Origin: Epiperipatus broadwayi
Lineage: Eukaryota > Onychophora > Udeonychophora > Euonychophora > Peripatidae
Direction: 5' to 3'
DNA length: 64,000 nucleotides
Assembly: GCA_028023455.1 (NCBI GenBank)
Contig: JAQFVV010000230.1
Coordinates: 58,001 to 122,000 of the forward strand
Part shown: in pieces, positions 45,346-57,239 of the stretch
Position numbering within the stretch: the stretch's first letter is position 1
Layout of the letters: every line of letters starts with the position of its first letter
Translations under genes and position numbers: made by a program
Notes under the pieces: model-generated
What the model saw: only the letters and a program-made list of their open reading frames with translations
What the model was told of the DNA's origin: nothing
The model's database searches: none

Positions 45346-46070
45346 TTGATTCAAAGATGGTGCTACTTTACATATATTGATTCAGAGATGCTGCTATTAC
45401 GCATGTTGATTCAGAGATGATGCTACTAAGATGATCCTACTACACATGTTGATTCAGATGATGCTCCTGCACACATGTTGATTCAGATGGCACTACTACA
45501 TGTGTTGATTCAGAGATGTGCTACTACACATGTATTGATTCAGAGATGGTCTATTACACATATGTTGATTCAGAGATAGTGCTACTTCATATATTGATTC
45601 AAAAATGGCACTACTACACATATTGTTTAGAGGTGGCACTAATAGGCATATTGATTCAGAGATGCTGCTGCTATACATATGTTGATTCAGAGATGATGCT
45701 ACTATACATATGTTGATTCAGAGAAGGTGGTACTTCACATATTGATTCAGAAATGGCACTACTACATGTGTCATTTAGAGGTGGCACTAATATACATTTT
45801 GATTCAGAGATGATGCTACTAGATATATGTTGATTCAGAGATAGTGCTGCTACACATATGTTGATTCAGAGATGGTGCTACTACACACATGTTGATTTAG
45901 ATGGCACTACTACACATGTTGATTCAGAGATGGTACTACTATATAAATATTGATTCAGAGATGGCACTACTGTACATGTGTTGATTTAGATATGGTGCTA
46001 ATACACATATGTTGATTCAAAGAGGATGCTACTATATATATATATGTTGATTCGGAGATGGCACTGCAAT
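45346..46070. repeat. Minisatellite, about 24 units of about 30 bp
   Basis: Consensus unit begins ttgattcagagatgg and continues tgctactacacatatg. Units vary from 27 to 43 bp. Two variant three-unit blocks (units 8-10 and 13-15, both including a ttgtttagaggtgg or tcatttagaggtgg unit) are spaced five units apart, showing a higher-order duplication. Frames on both strands translate as repetitive peptides; no start context, codon bias or fixed unit length supports coding. Confidence 0.95.
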
Positions 46071-46074
46071 TAAC

Positions 46075-46780
46075 TTGGAGTGAGAACAGATCACTTTTTC
46101 CCCTGGGACACATTGGCTTAGGATGAACAGATTTAGAGAGATTTCAAAAGTCTTTAGTAAATAGCAATGCATAATTTTTATTTCTTCAGTAATCTTTCTA
46201 GATGCTTTGTAATAATTTCCATTATTATTGTTACTACTGGAACTTTTAAACATCTCCATGGTCTCTTTTAATAATTTTCTGATCATATTTATTAGAGTAT
46301 GAGTTCCATTAAATTTAATATTGTTCCATTACTTTAAAATGCCAAGAAAATAAGTAGATGCATTTGATTTTTTTTTACTGCAAGAATATATTTACCTTTT
46401 CTGGAACCAAGTTGGCTACAAATCACGATTTGGGCTTTTATAAATGCCATGAAATTTTAATAATTTTTGTCCTTGCACATAGAAATATTTTCTTATTTTT
46501 ATTATAAGTATAAATTATGTAGATATTTTCAAACCAATCATTGTGAATTTTATCAATAATCTCTTTTAGGCATGATCATCTTAATTTTTGAATTATCAAA
46601 CTTTCTGGATGAGACAAAATGTACCTCTTATCTTTTCCAACCTACTCTTAATATATATTTCAAAGGAAACTTATTTTTTTCCTATTTCAGAGGTATTTAC
46701 TGTAAACCTACTATAGCTCTGTTAAATTTGTTAATTGCTGAGGAGTATGGTAAAATAAATAAATAATCGATAGAAGTTTG
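46075..46780. other. AT-rich stretch, no gene seen
   Basis: No feature recognised. Confidence 0.4.
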
Positions 46781-46784
46781 AATG

Positions 46785-46855
46785 CCAGGGTTGGAATTGG
46801 TCGGAGGACCTTAGATTTCAGAATCTACCACTGCATTTTGTAATAATGTACCAGT
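46785..46855 (-). repeat. SINE family 1-like copy, inverted
   Basis: The minus strand reads aaaatgcagtggtagattct, gaaatctaaggtcctccgac, caattccaaccctggcattc: A-box, spacer and B-box region of the family. 3' body absent or diverged. Confidence 0.5.
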
Positions 46856-47384
46856 AGCATTTGCCTTCATCAGAAAGTTTTCTTACATTCTAACCAAATG
46901 GGTATTAACAACAGACAACTATAGAACTGAATGATTATGAGGAGAAAAAATAGCCGTCAGTTTTTTTTTTGAGTGTGCTATAACGAAAGATACCAAGATG
47001 TCAACCTAGACATGGGGATTAAGATGTTGATGCCATTGTTTTATCTGAATAATGAAGGTTGTTTACAAAATGCAGGCATAGTGAGGGGGGGTGATAACTT
47101 TCTGTGCTGGTAGATGGTTGCATTATAATGAGTTGAGAACATCAGGAGAATATTCATATTTTTTTTTTTGTTTTCTACATTCCTATATATTCTCATCATT
47201 GCATAGTTAATGGCTATTATTAGTTTTCCAAGTTGTTAATAAAAATATATTCTATGTTTATATTATTTTATCTTGATCTCTATACCTGTAAATGAAATGT
47301 TGTTGTTGTTTTTTCCATTTATAAAATTGATTCCCTTGAGTTAGGCATTCAAGAGGTAATATAAATAATCAGGAGATTATATGA

Positions 47385-47475
47385 TGTTTAAGCAGTGATA
47401 GGCTGAGATTTGATTCAGGGTGCCAATCACTCTACCAGTATGCCAAATCATATAGAGCATTCCAACAATGCAGAA
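47385..47475 (-). repeat. SINE family 1 copy, inverted
   Basis: On the minus strand: tttggcatactggtagagtg, attggcaccctgaatcaaat, ctcagcctatcactgcttaa, acatcatataatctcctgat. Head and body in the correct order. Confidence 0.6.
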
Positions 47476-47749
47476 ATTCTTTATGGGCAATTGTATCATG
47501 CGAGTAACTGCTAAAGATGTCATCAATGTAATTTAATCATTCCAAATGATATTTTAAATGACTTGAGTTGAATATTGTTGTTTCTACATGAGCCCATGAC
47601 TAACATGGTGTAATTGTGCATCTGATCAATAAATACATAAAAAAATAAGATCAACAGATTATGACTAACATGGTTCTGATCAATAAATACATTTTTAAGA
47701 TCAACAGATTATACACAACACAGTGCAATACAGTATTTTATTTAACTTT

Positions 47750-47800
47750 CCAAAATAGGTAACAGTTTCGACTATCCAACAGTATTTATTTTTTACATAA
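47750..47800 (-). pseudogene. Broken PLE hammerhead
   Basis: The minus strand keeps stem II (ACUG-UUGGA-UAGU), C, GAAAC and UGUUA exactly as in the 16.2- and 27.2-kb motifs, but the position of CUGAUGA reads aaaaaauaaau. It cannot fold as a hammerhead. It lies on the same strand as, and about 1.2 kb beyond, the PLE coding fragment at 48.9-49.7 kb. Confidence 0.6.
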
Positions 47801-48429
47801 AATGTAATTCATACTCAATGTTCATTGATATGTGCAACTATGGATTCAACCATTTCTTTATCTGTATTGTTTGTTTGTATGAAAAGCAAATTCAGTGCTT
47901 ACAGGAACTAATTTAAGGATTTGGTTCATACTACTTATCTAGTGCCTACTGTTTTTCATGTTTACAGTAGGTGATCTTGAAATATACTATTACTGTTCCA
48001 AATATATATGCTAAAAATAAACAGAAAAAGTTAAGTGATATTTTATTTGATATACGTATATCAAAAAATTATTAATGCCAACATTCAGAGAAGATACCGA
48101 TGACAAAAAATGTTTTAGAAATGTGTTCAAAATTGTAAGTGAAATCATTATATAATGCAAAGGATAAATCTTATTGTAAAAAAAGTTTTATAAAGGATGT
48201 AGCAACTTTTGAAATATTTATGGAGAAAATATAAATTTAACCCTCTTGAGACTCGAAGTTCTGCCCCTCCCCCCCATGTTATCAAAATAATTACACAGCT
48301 CTTTTAATAAATGTGCTTTTTAATGAAGTAAATTTATATATGTATGCATGTGAAGAAATAAAAATATTTTATGCTACTAATATAAATCATTGGAAAGAGT
48401 TGAAGTATTAAAAGTATTAGCATTAGAGA

Positions 48430-48575
48430 TTATATATCCAATATGTCCCACTGGTAAAGGGACTGATGATTGGCTTTCTCCAAAATGCTTGCATTTATGA
48501 ATCAATGCATATGTTACATAATGACATACTTCAACCCCTCACCATTAAAATTTTAATCCCCTGGCATAGATTGAG
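48430..48575. repeat. Interspersed repeat family R6 (partial copy)
   Basis: cccactggtaaagggac, ctccaaaatgcttgca, atatgttacataatgacata and caccattaaaatttt follow R6 order. Confidence 0.5.
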
Positions 48576-48929
48576 TTATGAACTAAAATGTGATAAGCAC
48601 TAACATTTTTTTAAATTGGAGATATGAGTACATTCATCTGAAAAGAATAAAATAACTGAAAATGTTATAAATAATAAATTTTTAAAAAATCGCTAAAAAT
48701 TCCTACAATTTTATTGCTAAAAATTTTTTTTGTTAAAGTAGTATACACTTTCAAATTATGGTTAACAACCAACAATATATATACTCATTTATTATATTAT
48801 TAATAAATACAGAACTTTGAAATTAAATATAAAACAATTGAAATAAAATCCTTGCCTTTACTTTATCTTTGAATGGTAAGTTTAAATTGAGCTTTACTTA
48901 AAAAAGTGAAGCTTAGTATTATTAGAAAA

Positions 48930-49725
48930 GAATTATAAGGCTCAGCACTTTCGGAGAACTTAGGTCTCCATATTTATAGCCTATCTTGGGAGTGTTGGCT
49001 TACATTGAGATTTTAAGCGAAGCTTAGCAGTAATTTATGCAAAATTTAAAGTTTTCTTTTATAAAGACCATTTTTTGGAGATTGCAAAGCACGATTCTTT
49101 TCCGTTTATTGCACAGTTATCATTTGCAATAAAGCATGCCTCCTTAATATTTTGTTTCATATCATTACATTCAGTGCATAGTGCCCTTGCCATAGTGGGT
49201 TCAAACACATGGCCTGTTGGTTTTGGTGCTCAAAGAATATGGATTTGTTTTCAGCATTGTTTAGAGCTCTCCTGTAGAAATAATGATATTGATATGTTCT
49301 GGTGGTGATGTTGGCATGGGTCTCTCCATAATATGCTGCTCTACATCCATTGGTTAAGCATGAAATTTAGTAAACTGCTTGAGCTATTTGATCAGAAGGT
49401 ATTTTGTTTTTGATATTGTTTATCATTCTGTTTGTTGAAGGTGGGATGTGGAATCCTAATTTGAAGGACTCAGCAAATATTTTATAATATTTCCTAGCAA
49501 TTGATGTTATGTAAGGTAGCAGCATTCTTGGTTAATTGTTTCTAACCGTTTCAGTTTGTAGCTTAGTTTGAAATTTCCTAATCTTTTTGTAAATAATGTG
49601 TGAAAATCTAACATTTTCCAGTTCTTTAATATAATTTGTGAGATTCTTTTTGTGGTTGGCTTCAAATTTACATAGTCTATGATATCTGTGCAGGAAGGAT
49701 GCAAGCCCAGCCAATTTATGTTAGT
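48930..49725 (-). pseudogene. Penelope-like element C-terminal fragment with GIY-YIG
   Basis: Minus strand, 5' to 3': THPTNINWLGLHPSCTDI, TTKRISQIILKNWKMLDF, FTKRLGNFKLSYKLKRL (connector), then AAYYGETHANITTR (GIY-YIG core near 49308-49350), ALNNAENKSIFFEHQNQQA and a frame continuing toward the 3' UTR, which carries the agtgctgagcc / gctataaat blocks of the family. It extends further 5' than the 37-kb copies. Stops and frameshifts throughout. The RT catalytic part is missing. Confidence 0.7.
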
Positions 49726-49729
49726 TGGG

Positions 49730-50395
49730 TGAGTTCGAGTTTGGATGTATAAATCCTCGAAATTTCAAATGGCTTGACTATCATGGTGTAGGTTGCTATC
49801 AGTATACTTACATGCTTTTTTGACAAAGAGAAGTAATATGATAATATTGGCAACATAAGAAAAGAAAGCATAACATTTTACATCTAAATCTGTTTTTACA
49901 CATACTTTTTTTAAACAATTTTGATTTAATATGCTTTAAAAAAATTTTTTTTCTTTTTTACACAAGTTGTTTTAAAATAACACAATCAATCAAAAAAACT
50001 GAGAAAAATAATTTGTGTATTATTATTATGTCATTTGATTAAAAAAAATCTTTTCATCTCTTTATTTCCTATTATTTTTCAAAAAATTCCCTTTCTCGGC
50101 AATATTTATGCAAATTGGGGAAATTTGCTCGTCTGCATTTTAATGTTTTTGTTTTGTTTTGAATGGGAAAGTAATTTGTTGATATTGATGTTTTGTTTGC
50201 ATTTTGACTTTAGGTTTAAAAAAAAAGAAGTATACCTTCTTGGTGTTGATATTTAAAAAAATTAACAAAAATTAAAGCAAGATTCAATTTTTTAATTTTG
50301 GCAAAATTTAAAGGATGGTAAGTTGTACATTGCATGCATATTTTCAATTCTCTGTTTTGTTAATTAAATATGAAATATTTTTGCTAGCTCTCATA
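49730..50395. other. No gene recognised upstream of the transposase
   Basis: AT-rich. May include the 5' terminal part of the pogo/Tigger element, but no terminal inverted repeat could be identified. Confidence 0.35.
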
Positions 50396-50397
50396 CA

Positions 50398-52260
50398 ATG
50401 TCGAATAATCCACCTACAAAAAAGAAGAGGAACGTAATTTCTTTGGATATGAAAATTAAAATTTTGGTTTGTCTTGCTACTGGAGAAGGAGCGATGTCTG
50501 TAGAAAAGCATTTTTCTTTACATGAAGCTACCATAAGAACTATTATAGATAATGAAGGTGATATTAAAAGTTGATATGTTCTGGAACAAATTAAGTGCTA
50601 AATCATCATTTTATGCAAGAGATATTAAGGAGAAAATGGAAAAAAGTCTTGGTAATATGGATAAAAGAAATGTCACAAAAAAGTACCTAAGAACTATTAT
50701 AGATAATGAAGGTGATATTGAAAGTTGATATGTTCTGGAACAAATTAAGTGCTAAATCATCATTTTATGCAAGAGATATTAAGGAGAAAATGGAAAAAAG
50801 TCTTGGTAATATGGATAAAATAAATGTCACAAAAAAGTACCAATATGTAAATATGCTATCGAGCAAACAACACTAAGAATTTATAAACATGAAGCTAATA
50901 CTTTATCTGAATTGAACAAGGTATATACATTTTCTATTGATACAAGTTGGATGACAGGGTTTTTTGAAGGATATATACTTCACAATATTAAAACAAAAGG
51001 TGAAACTGCATCTGCAGATTAAACAGCTGCCAAAGAATTTCCCAAAAAATTAGCTAAAATGATCAGAGATGGAGGATACATTTCTGTTAAAGTTTGGAAT
51101 GTGATGAATGTGGTCTTTTTTGAAAAGGAATGCCAGATAGAACCTATGTAGCAAAATTGCAGAAAACTGCTGGTGGTTTTAAAATAGTTAAAGATCATAT
51201 TACTTCAATATTTTGCTCTATTGCTCCAGGATGTTATATATTGAAGCCTCTAGGTGTTAATCGAACCCAAAAACCATGCCCAATGAAAGGTGTAGATTTG
51301 AATAAATTGCCAATTCACTGGATTGTTAAATAAAAAACCTGGGTTACCACTGAAATCTTTGCTGAATGGTTCAACAAATGTTTCATCCCAGAAGTTAGGC
51401 AATATATGAATGACAAAGGTTTAAAATTTAAAGTTTTATTGGTTCTAGATAATGCCTCCAGCCATTCAGTCCTGGAACATCCACATTTGCAATTTTGTTT
51501 TTTTTCATCTAATACCACACTCTTAATTCAACCACTAGACCAAGGAATTATTGCAACATTTAAAACTTACTATGTAAACTGAATATTTCAGTGCATTTTG
51601 AATAAACTGAATGATTAAACATTAACTTATTGATGTATGGAAGAAATTTTTAATTATGGTTTCTGTGAATCAAAGTGAATTAGCTTTAGCTGAATTAAGT
51701 CCAACAACTGTGAATGAATGTTGGAAAGCTATTTGGCCAGAATGTGTCAAAAGTTTACAGATCCTGTTATCTCGAATACCACTGAATTTCCCAACATCAT
51801 AACAATAGCTCACTTAATTGGTGGAGGATTTGATGATGTTATCTGCAGGTGTTGACAATGTGTTGGTTGAAAAAGCCCTAAACAGGGATGAAAAATAGAG
51901 GTTGTTCTTAAAACTCCCAATTCCAAACAACAGAATGATAATGAAGATGTGGATTTAGTTTTAAATGCAATTTTTAATTGAAGACAGTCTTGATCTAGCT
52001 AACAAACTGGGCAATCATTTTTTCAAGTAAGATCCTAATGAGGAAACTGCCTTTAAAGTTTCTATGTGATCATTAATGTTATCTCATAGAGAATTATATA
52101 AAGGCCTAGCCACAATATGAAGCCATTCATAAATAACAAAATTTGTTCATAAAACCACTGTAATATCAGCATCATGTGATAACCAAAGCATTTTTAGTGA
52201 CAGCAGTGATATTGCAACCATGCACAAACGTGCATTTATTGTCAGAAAATGACAGTGAAT
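50398..52260 (+). pseudogene. pogo/Tigger-family (CENP-B/jerky-like) DNA transposase, decayed
   Basis: Cut-and-paste transposase remnant. It opens with an ATG at 50398: MSNNPPTKKKRNVISLDMKI, then KILVCLATGEGAMSVEKHF, a CENP-B-type helix-turn-helix, ending at a stop at 50572. A 154-bp internal duplication follows. The second DNA-binding half (51-kb side) is frameshifted. The catalytic domain is clear: RMPDRTYVAKLQKTAGGFK from 51130, GCYILKPLGVNRTQKPC, then WVTTEIFAEWFNKCFIPEV, KFKVLLVLDNASSHS (second acidic residue) and NTTLLIQPLDQGIIATFK (third). The region of the first catalytic D (near 51095-51135) is out of frame. At least three frame changes and several stops make it inactive. The C-terminal tail to about 52260 has degenerate CWKAIWPE text. 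Confidence 0.88.
50535..50842 (+). repeat. 154-bp tandem duplication inside the transposase
   Basis: aagaactattatagataatg at 50535 recurs at 50689, and tcacaaaaaagtacc closes each copy. The copies differ at only a few bases. Because 154 is not a multiple of three it shifts the frame, so it would itself have disabled the gene. Confidence 0.93.
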
Positions 52261-52264
52261 AAAA

Positions 52265-52680
52265 TCTTATTATGCATAAACTCAAATTACATATTCTGCC
52301 AATTTTTATGCTCATTAATTCTTTGTGCTTTTTTTTTAATTTTTCAAATGAAATTTATGTTCCTATAATTCATTTTTATTTATATGCTATGTTTATGAAA
52401 TAAAATTTGAAAGCACGCAAAAAAGATAAGATTCTAAACAAGATTTTTCATATTATTTATTTCATTATTTTCATTGATTTCTTAGGTTTGTACCAATCTT
52501 CTAATTTTTCTTATATACAATGTAATATTTTACATTATTTTTTTACACGTAATTTTTGAGAATCAATCTATCCTGTTAAACCAGAATTATGTGTACATTT
52601 TCAGCTTTCTTTGCATCTTAAATACCTAATATTTTATAGTAATTGCATTTTGTGTATAAATACAGTTTTTTAAAAAATAT
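52265..52680. other. AT-rich stretch, no gene seen
   Basis: May contain the transposon's right end, but no inverted terminal sequence was found. Confidence 0.35.
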
Positions 52681-52684
52681 ATCT

Positions 52685-52858
52685 GAAAGCTAAAACCTTC
52701 AACAGATACACTTTAAACATGCTTATGTGACAGCCAATGAGATGTAATAATGACATCACATGGACCTCTCAATTCTCAAACACAAGTCAGAACTATAAGA
52801 AAAAGATGGCTGTCCCATAAGCATGTTTAAAGCGTATCTGTTGAAGGTTTTAGCTTTC
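52685..52858. repeat. Hairpin element with 43-bp arms
   Basis: Arms 52685-52727 and 52816-52858 match at 42 of 43 positions (outer end gaaagctaaaaccttcaaca). The 88-bp loop is less AT-rich. No transposase. Such a young, tight hairpin could be a MITE or a source of hairpin RNA. Confidence 0.85.
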
Positions 52859-53029
52859 ATGTTATTACAATGTTATCTGTTTGTGCTTAATAAATTAGAT
52901 ATAAAAAATATATCTATAAAAGAATCCATCTATTGACCAAAGCTATAAGAAAAGTTTCCACAAATATATTCATAAGTATAGACATATTAGAGTAATAATT
53001 AAGGGAATCTAAAAAGCATTTAGAAATGT

Positions 53030-53438
53030 GATGTGATGTACTGTGACTTCTCCTTATACGGAGTCGGGATTCTCTGTTCCACTATGACCAAAGAAACCTG
53101 TTAGCCACTTTACCTTCCCTTTCCATTCCCCACCCTAAGTTTTCCCTTAATCTGCTCCATCCCATTTCCACAACATAATTTTTATCAACTCCATGGCCTT
53201 CATATCTAAATCCCCCTTAATCTTTTCCCAAATCCAGCATAAAAACCAATAACCCACTTTCTGTATAATCACTTTGTTCATAGTTATTCTTCCATAACTT
53301 CATTATTTGTACCCTTTCTGCTTTCAAGCATTTACATCGAATTAACAGATGCCTCTAATTTTCTATGCCTTCCTTACACAACTTGCAGACTAAATCACCC
53401 ATATTTTTCCATTTACATGTGTATTCCCTTGTTGTTAA
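53030..53438 (-). pseudogene. LINE 3' end (zinc-knuckle family)
   Basis: The minus strand starts at the tacaagggaatacacatgt side near 53438 and retains the WKNMGDLVCKLCKEG end of the protein, LLIRCKCLKAE-like text, the tail KWDGAD and the 3' UTR ending agtacatcacatcac. Small insertions disturb the frame near 53355. 5'-truncated. Confidence 0.8.
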
Positions 53439-53439
53439 T

Positions 53440-55030
53440 GTTGACAAGATAGCACAGCAGCGCCATCTCGAATTATTTTATAAAATGCATGTGGAGAGTT
53501 AAATTAGAGCAATAAATTGATATTTATGGAGAAGTCTTGAAAAAAGTTAGCTAAGAGAAACATCAGCTTCATTTTTACCTCACCGACATCTTTACATTAT
53601 TCCCATTTTTTGTCGCATATATATATTATGTTTGTTGCTGTTTTTTTAATTACTAAGTATCTTATGTAGATATTTTTATTTTTTCGTCCGACTTGCTAAT
53701 ATTTCCATTATCAAATCAATTCTATCTGAATTTTTGCTTGAGGTATTAAAAACTAGATTAAAATTGATCCGTTTTGGTCAAGTCTTGGAATGGTCTAATT
53801 CATTAGAAATATTGGCACCGTTAAAGAACAAGAGCAGCTGTGAGGTGGATTTCACCAACACAGCAATGAATATATTTTATAAATAATCTCAAAAATCAAA
53901 ACAGATTATAGGTAATACTAAAATGCCATTTATAAGATCGTCTGCGATCAAATTAACTGCATCTAACAACACTTCCAAATCTATCTTTATATTTCTCCTA
54001 AAGTCAATCTTTTCCTAATTTGATCTATTTTTCCCCCTCAATTCATTAATAAATATTTTATATAAACTTTGACTATCAGCTGTATTTGAAATTCTTTCAC
54101 TTTTTTTTTTTTTTAATCTAAATATTTTCTTCGTCCTACATACCTGACCCTTCATTCACAAGCATTCTATTTAATTACTAAAAGAGCTTTCCTGATGTCT
54201 GCAAAGTGTTACGTTGTTTTTTTTTAAGAAAAAAGTTGAGATTTTTTTTATATATACTGTACAAATAAAATAAAATTAAAAATGAAGAAAAACAGAGCAT
54301 CATTTAACCGGTCAGTGAATTACCAGTTATGGGTGACGTTAAAATTGGGTTCATGATTTTTAACCAAGCAAGGAAGTTATATAAATAATGTATTCATATA
54401 CAACATATGCAAGTCATTATATAAAATATAAAAACAGACACACGTAAATATTACATAATATATATATATGAAAAAGATAAAGGCAACTGATTTTAAAATC
54501 ACAGTGAATCCATCAGAATTGCTGATACGTTATGTTCCTATTGTCTCCCTATTTCTTTTATTAATTATCAACAATAAAAAATCAAGTAGTACTATACATT
54601 GTTAAGTAGAGTTACAATGAAATCAAAGATCTTTAGATGGAGGGTTGTGTTTAAAAAAACATTAAAACACGTAGATGTATTGAAACTTGATAAGCTGAAA
54701 GCGCTCCCTCTGCCAACTTAATAACCATTCATGCTTACTGATGTATTTATTTTAAGAGAGCGTTTCTTTTTTCGTTTATTTAGAAATGTCATGGCATCTC
54801 CAATTTATCAAAGCGTCAGGTGAGAAAAAGTGCATTTACAGTACGTATTTATTTCTAATGTTTTGAAGTTTAGCCAGGAATCCTGCGTACATTGTAATTC
54901 TTTTAACTATTTACGATAGATTCCACTTGAGCGTGAATTATTCGTATTTTCTCTGAAAGTGTTTTTAAAAAGTAATTTATTTATTTTTAAGGCGATTTAA
55001 ATTTGATTTATCGACGCTTAATCAAACTGA
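53440..55030. other. No gene recognised
   Basis: AT-rich. A gcgccatctcgaatt patch directly follows the LINE break. T-run near 54097-54110. No recognised family. Confidence 0.4.
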
Positions 55031-55039
55031 AGTTCAAAA

Positions 55040-55805
55040 TTAAATATAGTTGGTCCAAGAATAACAAATCACGCAGTCAAACAAAATTTTATTTTTGAAT
55101 CGTAGCCCTAGTTGACTATGTAAAAAAAAATTAGTTGCGCATGCACACATCCATACGGACACATTTATATACGCATACGCTTATAAATATGTATAAAAAT
55201 TTTGATTATACCCGTTAACATCAGTAAACACTCGCAAACAAATATAACAACTATTTCAATTTTCAAGAAAAAAATAATAGACAAACTAAAATAATGACAC
55301 ATTAAAGATGAATTTTGCGATGACTGTATAAATCAGTCCGTGAAGCACGAATACTTTTTCGCACAAACCGCAATGGATCATAAATTTTATTTGCCCGCGC
55401 AAAAAAAAAAAATGCTCATGTACATATCCTTACACGCATTTATATATATACACACACTTATAAATGCATATAAAAATTGCTGCTTAATATCATCACTTGC
55501 GAACGAGTATAGCTATTTGAAATCCAGGAAATGAAATAATGATAATGCTGTACTGTATATTAAAAATGAGCTTCGCAATCTATTTAAATCAATCTATAGC
55601 CCCAAAATGCCGTTCACATAAAATTTGTTCGATCATAGTCTTATTTTTCTCTATAAAAAATAAGTTACGTATGCACACATCGATAAACATTCACTTATAT
55701 GCGCACAGACTTATAAAAATGTATCAATGTTTCTTTTAATATCTCTTATAATCTATACAGAAACATGAATTTTGCAGTGACTGTAAAAATTAATCCGTTA
55801 ATCAT
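55040..55805. repeat. Diverged tandem array, three units of about 250-275 bp plus a partial fourth
   Basis: Each unit carries a gaattttgc-atgactgta-aaat-a-tccgt stretch, then a -gcatgcacacatcc-like block followed by cttataaa-atgtataaaaat. The second block starts near 55138, 55413 and 55667. The start of a further unit is at 55766 (gaattttgcagtgactgtaa). CpG is more frequent than around it. Unit identity is low, so the array is old. The 64- and 66-codon frames inside are accidental. Confidence 0.7.
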
Positions 55806-55809
55806 AAAT

Positions 55810-56795
55810 AAGTTCATATTAGTTCATTATACTTTTTATTTAATATTGTCTTCTAACTTTTTCTGTATCAAACATTTTTTTCTAAAAGATTTCAACAACT
55901 TTTCTAATCATAGTCTTTGATTGTATTTTATCTTCAGCTGTACGTTTCTTATGACAGTAGTCAATATTGTGTGTGTGTGTTTGTTTGTTTTTTGTTTTTG
56001 TTTTTTGAGATAATCTTTATAGAATCAAAATGGGTCTGCCTCTCCCTTAAAACATTTGATCATTAGGGACAATAAAATCTGTTACTGCTGGTTAATCTCT
56101 TAATTTTATATATCATAGTTTACCATCAGTCTGAATATCTGGGTTCAATTTTAATTATGAATTCATTTTAGCAGATAAAGTAGAAAATATTTAAAAATTA
56201 AACTATATTGGTGAAAATTATTAGCCAAGGTTCATAAAAAATAGTGAATTTAATGAAATAAGCCTGAATATAAATTATGATTATGAATAAGTTTTGCATT
56301 GTAAATGACAGAAATTTAAATATTACATTGTAATAAAATATGTCATGTTTTTAGTCATAAAAAATGATGGTAAAAAGAAAAGTGCTTAAAAACTTGTTAA
56401 ATTTATTAATAAATAACTAGATTGCTTTTAAAAAGTAGTTAAATAAAAATTTATATTTAACCTTTAGACTAATATAAACTTGTATTTATATGGAGGAGAG
56501 GGTGTATTCCAAGTTGTTTTGACTTACATCCATTTTCTTATGACCATCTATTGCCAGTTTTGCATTCAATTCGATGGTAAAAATTAAAATTAAAATAAAC
56601 TATTAATTACTAATTTGAAGATCTTTGCATTGCAGAATATGATACAAATGAGTTGAAAATGTCACTGGTAGTTTTTTGACAGTTGAAAAATCATATATTT
56701 TTTATAGTTTATTTATATATTTATGATTATTTATGCAAAATATTTGTCAAATATTTATTCTTTCACAAGAATATTGTGATTAGATTTAGATTTTA
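55810..56795. other. AT-rich stretch, no gene seen
   Basis: A (GT)n run near 55969-55982 and otherwise no recognised feature. Confidence 0.4.
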
Positions 56796-56799
56796 TTCG

Positions 56800-57235
56800 A
56801 TAATCTATATATATAAAATCCATGTGAATGTATGAATGTTTGTCCATAAGGCTGTCATGTGCCAAATTCGCAACCAATTTAAAAAAAGCTATTGTTTATC
56901 ACTAAAGCTGTCAAATTCACAATTGATGAATCACAAAAGATATCTTTACGTTTGCTTTTATAAATAAATAACTATATCTAACAAACTAATTTATATTATG
57001 AGCATTTTATGCAAAGGAAATAATTCCATCCTTTATATTTAATAATCCATAATTTTTATTAAGAAGCATATTTTATGCGAAGGAAATAATTCCACCCTTT
57101 AACAAATGATAATTTTTATAATTGTCCATAATGCTGTCAAATTCACATATCAATTATAACAAGTACGTTTAAAATTTTTAATTTTAATTTAGCTTTATTA
57201 ATACATTGCCGGGTACATTTCTGAAGTGTACTGAA
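56800..57235 (+). mobile_element. Possible Helitron-like fragment
   Basis: atctatatatataaaatcc at 56802 followed by gtgaatgtatgaatgtttgt resembles the common Helitron 5' end, and ttgccgggtacatt near 57208 resembles the conserved region just before a Helitron 3' end. No CTRR after a hairpin could be confirmed and there is no Rep/helicase sequence. A direct repeat of about 65 bp (56998-57054 and 57063-57110, sharing ggaaataattcca) lies inside. Confidence 0.35.
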
Positions 57236-57239
57236 CAAG

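Noticed and set aside
45496-45716. Frames on both strands reading repetitive peptides
   Set aside because: They are produced by the minisatellite; unit lengths are not multiples of three throughout, and there is no gene context.
50398-52260. Domesticated transposase gene (CENP-B/jerky-like)
   Set aside because: Multiple stops, frameshifts and a 154-bp duplication rule out an intact protein.
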